Below are positions 50,488 through 56,113 of a stretch of DNA of 56,113 nt, piece after piece. The notes beneath the pieces were generated by a model. It made no database searches. It saw nothing but the letters and a program-made list of their open reading frames with translations, and was not told the DNA's origin. The stretch comes from Acidimicrobiales bacterium (GTDB lineage Bacteria > Actinomycetota > Acidimicrobiia > Acidimicrobiales > SHLQ01). The position numbers were made by a program, and so were the translations under genes. Positions within the stretch are counted from its first letter, which is position 1; each line of letters starts with the position of its first letter. The DNA lies in assembly GCA_020628865.1 (NCBI GenBank), contig JAHDEJ010000035.1, positions 1-56,113 on the forward strand, in the 5' to 3' direction.

Positions 50488-51054
50488 TTAGCCCGCCTCG
50501 AGCGCGGCGATTTCGTCGGCTACTCGTTTCGCTCGGGTGGCTTCGCGCTTCGCTGAGTAGAGGCGGTACAGCACCTGCCGTTTCGCCGAGTCCGACAGCG
50601 CGTCGTAGGCACGCTGGGCAGCGGCGGAGGAGTTCAGAGCGGATTGAAAGTCTGGCGGAACGATGAGGTCGTCGATCGGTTCGAGGAACGCCCATGCACC
50701 ATTCGCCTTGGCCACGTCGATGGCCCGCTGACCTGCTTCCCTCATCCGCCCCAGCTCGGAGAGTTCAGCGACGTGGTTCTTGTTGACCTTTGACCAAACG
50801 CTCTTCGGCTTACGCGGCGTGAAGACCTGCTTGTAGCGCTCGTCGTCGATGGGTTTGACCTTGCTGTCGATCCACCCGAAGCACAGTGCTTCGCGCACCG
50901 CCTCCTCCCAGGTGAGACCGCGCTTTCCGGTTGATGCACGGAAGTACACGAGCCACACCCCAGCGGCGGTCGCGTGGTTCTCCTCCAACCAGGCGCGCCA
51001 ATCGGCGGGGGTCCTCGGATGGATCTCGTTGAGCGCCTCCTCAAAGGATGACAT
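50488..51054 (-). CDS. YdeI/OmpD-associated family protein
   Basis: A 188-residue protein of the bacteriocin-protection YdeI/OmpD-associated type. ADWRAWLEENHATAAGVWLVYFRASTGKRGLTWEEAVREALCFGWIDSKVKPID (residues 17-70) and FTPRKPKSVWSKVNKNHVAELSELGRM are characteristic. It is probably a small soluble protein with an OB-fold-like or helical tail; the biochemical role is unknown. The ATG at 51054 has AGGAGA 10 bases upstream. It follows the phosphatase gene, with a 14-bp gap. Confidence 0.87.
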   Translation of the reverse strand: MSSFEEALNEIHPRTPADWRAWLEENHATAAGVWLVYFRASTGKRGLTWEEAVREALCFGWIDSKVKPIDDERYKQVFTPRKPKSVWSKVNKNHVAELSELGRMREAGQRAIDVAKANGAWAFLEPIDDLIVPPDFQSALNSSAAAQRAYDALSDSAKRQVLYRLYSAKREATRAKRVADEIAALEAG

Positions 51055-51068
51055 CGGACGCTGCTCTC

Positions 51069-51941
51069 CTACCGGCCGGCCGCGAAGGCACGGATCTGCC
51101 GAGCGACGGAATCGTCGGTCGCGTACAGCACGCCGCGGTGGTGCATGAATGTGGAGTCCGCTCGGTTGAGGTCGAGCCGTGCGCCATGAATGTCCGAGGC
51201 GACTGCGCCGGCTTCGTCGAAGAGGCATGCGGTTGCGGCCATGTCCCACAGGCTGCCCCCACCGCTCGGCTTCGGAAACTTGACGTAGCACCCGGGCGGT
51301 CCATCGAGCACGCCCACTGCGTTCATCACGGCTCCACGCGGTTCGCGGACATCGAGACCGTCCAGACCGAGGTTGTCGGCGATGTGGGCCAGTCCGTCGA
51401 GCACGTCGGGGCGATGGTCGCTCGTCAGAAAGCTGTGGTCGACGAAGACGGACAGTTCCCTACCGTGCGCTGCCCGGCTTCTCGCGAATGGTGTGCCGTC
51501 GCGAAATGCGCCGGCCCCGGCAATCGCGTGGAGCAACGTTCCTTCCACCGGGTCGTGAACAACGCCGATGAGCGGTGCACCGTCGCGTCGCACCAGTGCG
51601 ATCGACACCGCATAACCGGGGACGCCCTCCACGAAGGGCAGGGTCCCGTCGAGCGGGTCGATGCACCAGAAGTGATCCGACGTGAGGCGACCGCCATCGT
51701 CGTCGCGCTCTTCGGTGAGCAGCCCGAGCTCGAAGCGTTCGAGGGACGGCGCCAGTGCATCGAGAATCATGTCCTCGCTGCGCCGGTCGATCTCTGTCAC
51801 CACCTGTGACGCAGCGCTGGCTGCGCCCGTCTTGTGTTGTACGTCCAGCGGACGTGACCGGGAGATCATGTCTCCGGCCTCGCCGGCCGCCCGGATGGCC
51901 AGATCGGCCAGCTCGCGGAGGTCGGTGTCGGACAGCCTCAC
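51069..51941 (-). CDS. Inositol monophosphatase / 3'(2'),5'-bisphosphate nucleotidase family phosphatase
   Basis: A 290-residue metal-dependent phosphatase. Motif Glu in TEERDDDG and [14 protein letters not shown] (near residues 78 and 95-108) hold the Mg ions. The C-terminal motif is [19 protein letters not shown]. It removes phosphate from inositol phosphate or PAP-type substrates. The GTG at 51941 is shared with the stop of the upstream kinase gene (GTGA). Coupling to an aminoglycoside-phosphotransferase-fold kinase suggests a joint role in phosphorylated-metabolite turnover (inference). Confidence 0.86.
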   Translation of the reverse strand: MRLSDTDLRELADLAIRAAGEAGDMISRSRPLDVQHKTGAASAASQVVTEIDRRSEDMILDALAPSLERFELGLLTEERDDDGGRLTSDHFWCIDPLDGTLPFVEGVPGYAVSIALVRRDGAPLIGVVHDPVEGTLLHAIAGAGAFRDGTPFARSRAAHGRELSVFVDHSFLTSDHRPDVLDGLAHIADNLGLDGLDVREPRGAVMNAVGVLDGPPGCYVKFPKPSGGGSLWDMAATACLFDEAGAVASDIHGARLDLNRADSTFMHHRGVLYATDDSVARQIRAFAAGR

Positions 51942-52924
51942 AGCGACGCGAGGACCTCGCGTGCGAGCCGGGCGCTGTACCTGTGGAGCTTCCAATGGCC
52001 GGGGCTCCATCCCTGCAGAAAGCGGGTGAAGTCGGTCCACGCCAGCGGGTAGAGACTGCGCCATTCGGCCTCCAGCGCATCGACGTCGAGTGACTTGCCG
52101 CAGCGGTCCAACTCGATTCGCAGCAGCTCGAAGTACCGGTCGAGCAGGGCCGGCACCATGGCTTCACTTTCGTCCTCATCGAGGCAGCTGCTGACGAAGT
52201 AGGCGACGTCCTTCATGCCACAGCCGCCACCGACGTACTGGAAATCGACTGCCGCCGCCCGACATCCGTCGGTCTGAAAGCAGAAGTTGGCCAGCTTTGC
52301 GTCGCCGTGCACGAAGGTTTGGAACTGCCCCTCTGCCAATCGCCGGTCGATCGTTGCGGCGGCAGCTTTCAGCGGGCCGTCTTCTAACGCCGCAAGCTCA
52401 TCCGGACGGGTGGCCAGGTGCCAATACGTGCCCGTGGGCCACAGCCCCTCGGGCGTTTCGAGCATGAACGTCGCATGGAACGCGGCCAGCCACGACAGAC
52501 ACGCCTCCAGTTCCGCGTGGCCGACATGCGTTCGTCGACCGGCGAAGCCAGCACCGTCGAGGTCTTCGATCACCATGATGACCTCGTCTGGCTGCGTCTC
52601 GATCGCGAGGCGCTTCGGGACTCGGCACTGATCCGGGCAGCGCTGGGCGTGGTGCTCGTACCAGGCCGTTTCGACTCGGTAGGACTCGACCTTCCGTTCG
52701 TGCGAGATGTCGGTCGTCCACCCGCGTGGGTGGGTTCGATTGCTCGGCCAACGAACGTGCTTCACGATCACGCTCGACAGCGGGGCGCCGTCGAGTTGGC
52801 ACCGAAGGATCTGTCCGTACCCACTCCACAGACTCTGCACGACCTCGACGCCGACGATCGCCCGGGCCTGGGCCGCCGCCAGCACGAATGCCTCGTGCTC
52901 CGGTTCGAGTTGCGTGGCGGTCAC
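51938..52924 (-). CDS. Aminoglycoside phosphotransferase / EcKinase-like kinase
   Basis: A 328-residue protein-kinase-like-fold phosphotransferase. The [11 protein letters not shown]-lysine segment, [15 protein letters not shown], Brenner motif [12 protein letters not shown] near residue 215 and [20 protein letters not shown] near 235 (the DFQ metal Asp) are all present. It resembles ecdysteroid-kinase and CHK-type small-molecule kinases. The substrate is unknown. The start is taken as the GTG at 52924; a TTG at 52978 is an alternative. It heads the kinase / phosphatase / YdeI set. Confidence 0.78.
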   Translation of the reverse strand: MTATQLEPEHEAFVLAAAQARAIVGVEVVQSLWSGYGQILRCQLDGAPLSSVIVKHVRWPSNRTHPRGWTTDISHERKVESYRVETAWYEHHAQRCPDQCRVPKRLAIETQPDEVIMVIEDLDGAGFAGRRTHVGHAELEACLSWLAAFHATFMLETPEGLWPTGTYWHLATRPDELAALEDGPLKAAAATIDRRLAEGQFQTFVHGDAKLANFCFQTDGCRAAAVDFQYVGGGCGMKDVAYFVSSCLDEDESEAMVPALLDRYFELLRIELDRCGKSLDVDALEAEWRSLYPLAWTDFTRFLQGWSPGHWKLHRYSARLAREVLASL

Positions 52925-53030
52925 GCTGGTCCCAGCCGTCGGCAGGGACGGGGAGCCTGTTCCGCGAACATGGTGCAACCTTACGCCGATGCAGTCGGGC
53001 CCAGATGGAGGTCCCCCGACGTCGCGCTGG

Positions 53031-53675
53031 TCAGCCCGCGACCAAACCGGCCTCGACGGCGAAGGGATCCCAGTGCGGATCGTCGTGCCAGTCGTATTCG
53101 CAGCCCGCCGCCATCTCCTCGGCCTCGTCCCGGCCGAACAGCCGCCCGATCACGGCGAGGCTCATGTCCATGCCGGCAGAAACCCCCGATGAGGTGAAGT
53201 ACTTGCCGTCTTCGACCCACCGAGCTTGCCGGATCCACTCGACCTGCGGGGCCAGCCCGATCGTGGCCAGGAAGTCTCGCTTGTTGGTCGTCGCTCGCCG
53301 GCCATCGAGGATGCCGGCGCCCCCGAGCAGAATGCTGCCGGTGCAGACCGAAAGGACGAGCTCTGCGTCGGCCGCAGCGCGACGCAACCAGTCGAGCGAT
53401 CGCTCCCGTTGCAGTACGTCGATCGCCGAATCGCCACCCGGCACCAACAACAGGTCCGGCATTGGGGCATCGTCCACGTCGGCATCAGGTAGCAACCGTT
53501 GGCCTTGCACACTGGCAACGGCCTCACGCGTCTCGGCCACGATCGCCACCTCCACCCGCCCGGGGAGGGATCCCAGCATCTCGAGCGGACCATAGAGGTC
53601 GAGTGTCTCGAAACCGGGAAAGACGAATGCAGCGAGCGTTCGCGGTGTCGGAATGGGAGCTGATGGTTCGGCCAT
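53031..53675 (-). CDS. DJ-1/PfpI family (isonitrile-hydratase-like) protein
   Basis: A 214-residue DJ-1-superfamily protein. [27 protein letters not shown] opening contains the acidic residue pair of this branch. The nucleophile elbow is [17 protein letters not shown] with Cys at about residue 108, and a [10 protein letters not shown] helix follows. Isonitrile hydratase and the effector domains of AraC-type regulators belong to this group. It starts with the ATG at 53675 and is divergent from the ArsR-MOSC gene over 70 bp holding an inverted repeat, so it is the most obvious regulated partner. Confidence 0.85.
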   Translation of the reverse strand: MAEPSAPIPTPRTLAAFVFPGFETLDLYGPLEMLGSLPGRVEVAIVAETREAVASVQGQRLLPDADVDDAPMPDLLLVPGGDSAIDVLQRERSLDWLRRAAADAELVLSVCTGSILLGGAGILDGRRATTNKRDFLATIGLAPQVEWIRQARWVEDGKYFTSSGVSAGMDMSLAVIGRLFGRDEAEEMAAGCEYDWHDDPHWDPFAVEAGLVAG

Positions 53676-53695
53676 GAAAAACAAGCATTGCAGAC

Positions 53696-53715
53696 AGTTG
53701 CGAAACTATGCAACT
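53696..53715. promoter_or_regulatory. Inverted-repeat operator candidate between DJ-1 and ArsR-MOSC genes
   Basis: AGTTGC (53696-53701) and GCAACT (53710-53715) are perfect reverse complements separated by 8 bases. The gap is markedly AT-richer than its surroundings. The spot fits an ArsR-family repressor controlling both divergent genes. Confidence 0.55.
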
Positions 53716-53745
53716 ATGAAGACGACGCCTCCTGGAGATCACTTC

Positions 53746-54576
53746 ATGCCAACGACCGCCACCGAGAACAGCACATGCCAATTGGGATCTGCCGAGCCCC
53801 ATCTCGATGCGGTGAAGCGTTCGATGACCACCCTCGACGAGGCGACGGCGGTGACCGATCTGTTCAAGCTGCTCGGGGATCCAACCCGGCTTCAGATGCT
53901 CTCGGCACTGGTCGAGGCCGGCGAGCTGAACGTCGGCTCACTCGCTGCCGCCGTCGAAACAACCGAGCAGAAGGTCTCCCAGGGTCTTCGACTTCTTCGC
54001 AGCGCTGGCCTCGTCGCCAATCGGCGCGCAGGCCGCACGATCTACTACCGCGTCACCAGTGACGAAGTCCGCCAACTCCTTGGGCTCTCGCTCGACCACA
54101 CGACGCTGCCCACCGATCGCTCGCCGCACATCGGTTCCATCGAGCGCATTTCGTTCGCACCGAACAGCGGCGACCCACTCGTCGTGGTGGACCAGGTGGC
54201 GGTCGAGATCGGCACCGGCATCGAGGGCAACCGGCCGGGCGAGAACTCCGCCCGCCAGGTCTCGATCCAGTCCCGCCAGGAGCTCGACCTTGCGGAGAAA
54301 CGCTTGGGCCGGCCGATCCACGCCGACCAGACTCGCCGCAACATCACGCTCGACGCCGGGGAACTCCCCCGGGTTCGAGGCCAGCGCCTGCTCCTCGGCA
54401 CCGTCGAGCTCGAGGTCTTCTCGGACGCACCGCCATGCGCCACCATGACTCGGATCATCGGCACGGGCGCCCGACCGGCACTCCGCAAGCTCGGCGGCAT
54501 CCACTGCCGGGTGATTCAGGCCGGCACCATCCACGTCGGTGACGACCTCCACCTCGGGCGAGGCCCGCGCGACTGA
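53746..54576 (+). CDS. ArsR-family winged-helix regulator fused to a MOSC domain
   Basis: A 276-residue single-frame fusion. Residues 30-115 are an ArsR/SmtB winged helix (FKLLGDPTRLQMLSALVEAGELNVGSLAAAV, then KVSQGLRLLRSAGLV). The metal-binding Cys pair of the usual ELCVCDL motif is replaced by ELNVGSL. Residues 127-270 are a MOSC domain: IGSIERI, RRNITLDAGEL (197-207) and PPCATMTRI with Cys231, the conserved MOSC cysteine. MOSC domains handle sulfur or molybdenum-cofactor chemistry; ArsR proteins repress genes. The combination suggests a one-component sensor of a MOSC ligand (inference). The ATG at 53746 has TGGAGA upstream; an ATG at 53716 is possible. Confidence 0.8.
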   Translation: MPTTATENSTCQLGSAEPHLDAVKRSMTTLDEATAVTDLFKLLGDPTRLQMLSALVEAGELNVGSLAAAVETTEQKVSQGLRLLRSAGLVANRRAGRTIYYRVTSDEVRQLLGLSLDHTTLPTDRSPHIGSIERISFAPNSGDPLVVVDQVAVEIGTGIEGNRPGENSARQVSIQSRQELDLAEKRLGRPIHADQTRRNITLDAGELPRVRGQRLLLGTVELEVFSDAPPCATMTRIIGTGARPALRKLGGIHCRVIQAGTIHVGDDLHLGRGPRD

Positions 54577-54608
54577 TCTGACACGCTCACCCAGTGCCCA
54601 GCGGGCCG

Positions 54609-54959
54609 TCAGCTCCGCGGCTGAAGGACGCAGAATTCGTTGCCTTCCGGATCGGCCAGAACGACCCAGGACACGTCGCCCTGGCCGACATCGACCAGCG
54701 ATGCACCCATGGCGGTGATTCGTTCGACTTCGGCCGCCTGGTCGTCGGGGCGAAGGTCGATGTGAAGCCGGTTCTTCGACTCTTTGGCATCACCCACGGG
54801 AAGGAACATCATTCCCGGAAACTGATCTGGTTTCGGCTGGATCTCGAACACCGGAGGGGTGTCATCCACCACCACCCAGCCGAGCACACCGCACCACCAT
54901 CGACCGAGCGCCGCCGGGTCATGGGCTGCAACAACGACTTGTTCCCACTCAACTGCCAT
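54609..54959 (-). CDS. VOC superfamily (glyoxalase-like) protein
   Basis: A 116-residue protein of the actinobacterial glyoxalase-like type: VEWEQVVVAAHDPAALGRWWCGVLGW opening, PKPDQFPGMMFLPVGDAKESKNRLHIDLRP mid-segment and VLADPEGNEFCVLQPRS end. The LHIDL motif and the final Glu are positioned as in VOC metal sites. The function is unknown. The ATG at 54959 lies 11 bp inside the 3' end of the upstream DinB-like gene, so the two are co-transcribed. Confidence 0.86.
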   Translation of the reverse strand: MAVEWEQVVVAAHDPAALGRWWCGVLGWVVVDDTPPVFEIQPKPDQFPGMMFLPVGDAKESKNRLHIDLRPDDQAAEVERITAMGASLVDVGQGDVSWVVLADPEGNEFCVLQPRS

Positions 54960-55644
54960 GCGACGACCGTAGTGGCGGTTCGGTGAGATCCCGGTCTTCG
55001 AGTTCCCAGGCGTGGTCCAACATGTGCCAGGCACAACGGCGAATCAGGAATTGGAGCGCCCACCGGCCCGCCGGCTCACCACGCTCGTAGTGGTCGCGGA
55101 TGCCGTCGGCGAACGCCGCACGATAGGCGCGAAGCGCGGCCGGGTCGTCACGGGTTTCCAGCGGCACCCGAACCCCGACCTTCCGAGCGAATTCGTCGAT
55201 CTCGGCGCCGTTCACGTGGCGGATGATTTTGTCCTTCTCCCAACCTCCCCCACGCGGGCCCTTGCGAAGCTCGTCGGAGACTCGGGCAGCCATGTCGTCG
55301 AACGTCGTCCAGGACGCCTGCAACAAGGCGAGCTTCCGCTCGAATTCCGCCTCGGCCAGCGGTTCGAGTTCCGCCGAGGCCGTGCGCCCCGACACGCCGT
55401 AGTAGTCGGTCATGCCGATGCCATCGACCTCCTCGACCACCTCCAGTGCACCGAGTCGGTCGAACGCCTCGCCGTAGCCGGCGAGCGCTGCGACCTTCGC
55501 GAATCGAGGGCGGTAGCGCTCGAGCACTCCGACGGGATCGTCACCCAACTTCGTGCTTCGATCCCAGCCGGGCCAGTCGAAGGCACTCGCAACCACGCGC
55601 TTCTTCTTGCCAGTCTCCACCATGACGCGGATCCGCTCACCCAT
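54949..55644 (-). CDS. DinB-like metal-binding protein
   Basis: A 231-residue protein that reads as a DinB-type four-helix bundle: KIIRHVNGAEIDEFARKVG near residues 143-161 and a C-terminal CAWHMLDHAWELEDRDL with two His residues near 208-213, the typical third and second metal positions. It is longer than minimal DinB proteins, with a 95-residue N-terminal part that carries a GIGMTDYYGVSGRTASAE segment. Actinobacterial relatives use mycothiol. The start is the ATG at 55644. The role is unknown; it overlaps the VOC gene. Confidence 0.68.
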   Translation of the reverse strand: MGERIRVMVETGKKKRVVASAFDWPGWDRSTKLGDDPVGVLERYRPRFAKVAALAGYGEAFDRLGALEVVEEVDGIGMTDYYGVSGRTASAELEPLAEAEFERKLALLQASWTTFDDMAARVSDELRKGPRGGGWEKDKIIRHVNGAEIDEFARKVGVRVPLETRDDPAALRAYRAAFADGIRDHYERGEPAGRWALQFLIRRCAWHMLDHAWELEDRDLTEPPLRSSHGS

Positions 55645-55695
55645 GCCATCACCATAGGTCGACGCGCCGGCCCGGTTCCGAGCGTTCCGCTCGCG

Positions 55696-56113
55696 CTATC
55701 CGAGAGCGAGGTGGTTGTCGATCCCCGGGATTCGATCTTCGAGACGGTGGTTCACGTAGAGGACCGTGGTCTCGCCCGAGCCGCAGATGCGTTCGATCAG
55801 AGCGAGGACCAGCTGGCGGTTCATGTCGTCGAGCCCAAGACAGGGTTCGTCGAGGATCAGCAACGGCGGGTGTTTGACCATGGCCCGTGCGATCAGCGCA
55901 AGGCGCTGCTCACCGAAGGACAGGCTGTTGAACGGCTCGTCGGCGCGGCCGGTCATTCCGAGGAGTGCCAGCCAGTCGTCGGCGATGGCCTTCTGCGTGT
56001 CGCTGCTCCTGGTGTAGAGACCGATGCTGTCGTAGAAGCCCGAGATGATGACGTTCCTCAGGCTGGTGCCGACCCGGTACTCCCATTGCAGCGCCGTGGA
56101 GACGTAGCCGATG
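55696..56113 (-). CDS. modF: ModF-like ABC ATPase, N-terminus cut by window edge
   Basis: 139 residues, open at the right edge, ending at a TAG at 55696. From memory the segment resembles E. coli ModF: IGYVSTALQWEYRVGTSLRNVI, then SGFYDSIGLY, the ABC signature variant SLSFGEQRLALIARAMV, Walker B LLILDEPCLGLD and the H-loop VNHRLEDRI. ModF is a soluble double-ATPase linked to molybdate regulation or transport. Only the C-terminal ATPase half is seen, and no modABC is in view. It lies 1.1 kb from the MOSC fusion regulator, a possible molybdenum theme. Confidence 0.75.
   Translation of the reverse strand, partial: IGYVSTALQWEYRVGTSLRNVIISGFYDSIGLYTRSSDTQKAIADDWLALLGMTGRADEPFNSLSFGEQRLALIARAMVKHPPLLILDEPCLGLDDMNRQLVLALIERICGSGETTVLYVNHRLEDRIPGIDNHLALG

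Overview
The window is dense, visibly GC-rich bacterial DNA. Genes are packed with ATGA/GTGA stop-start overlaps and there is no gene-free stretch of 300 bases or more. The gene content points to a mycothiol-type actinobacterium, probably a marine Acidimicrobiia-like lineage (inference). The pointers are DinB/maleylpyruvate-isomerase-type mycothiol proteins, several PhyH oxygenases, MaoC-like hydratase and acyl-CoA dehydrogenase genes, LtrA, DUF305 and YHYH proteins, and possible leaderless promoters. I saw no rRNA, tRNA, CRISPR array, insertion sequence or prophage gene.

Region 1 (1-17.3 kb) is accessory catabolism: a fatty acid hydroxylase cut by the left edge, a hot-dog hydratase, two zinc alcohol dehydrogenases, PhyH, a DmdA-like tetrahydrofolate methyltransferase coupled to a homocysteine methyltransferase, an iron alcohol dehydrogenase, TerC, a cysteine synthase homologue, an NmrA protein, an acyl-CoA dehydrogenase, and a Rieske oxygenase / thiol-dioxygenase-like cupin / P450 set.

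Region 2 (17.3-29.6 kb) is one eight-gene minus-strand operon with a divergent LysR regulator. In transcription order it encodes a class III aminotransferase, a class V PLP enzyme, an MttB-family methyltransferase, a dimethylglycine-dehydrogenase-like flavoprotein with a GcvT domain, a beta-hydroxyacid dehydrogenase, an aldehyde dehydrogenase, a SelA-like PLP enzyme and a DUF4392 (glutamate-cyclase-type) protein. It looks like a complete route for an N-methylated amino compound whose identity is unknown.

Region 3 (29.6-37.8 kb) holds a fusion of a DUF454 membrane domain to a DMSP-lyase-like cupin, a methyltransferase, an SDR, a NarL-type two-component system facing a ferric-reductase-like membrane protein, threonine aldolase, an RNA-methyltransferase-like protein and a second PhyH.

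Region 4 (37.8-49.7 kb) holds an OmpR-type two-component system, a multicopper oxidase lipoprotein, a lipid-salvage set (monoacylglycerol lipase, acyl-CoA synthetase, acyltransferase), a YHYH lipoprotein, a DUF305 protein and LtrA. Heptamers repeating every 11 bp lie upstream of the response regulator, the oxidase and the YHYH gene. They suggest one small, probably metal- or envelope-related regulon.

Region 5 (49.7-56.1 kb) holds a frameshifted GNAT gene, a kinase / phosphatase / YdeI set, a DJ-1-family protein divergent from an ArsR-MOSC fusion regulator with an inverted repeat between them, a VOC protein, a DinB-like protein and a ModF-like ATPase cut by the right edge.

The best candidates for undescribed biology are the 11-bp-phased regulon, the ArsR-MOSC fusion, the DUF454-cupin fusion and the eight-gene N-methyl operon.
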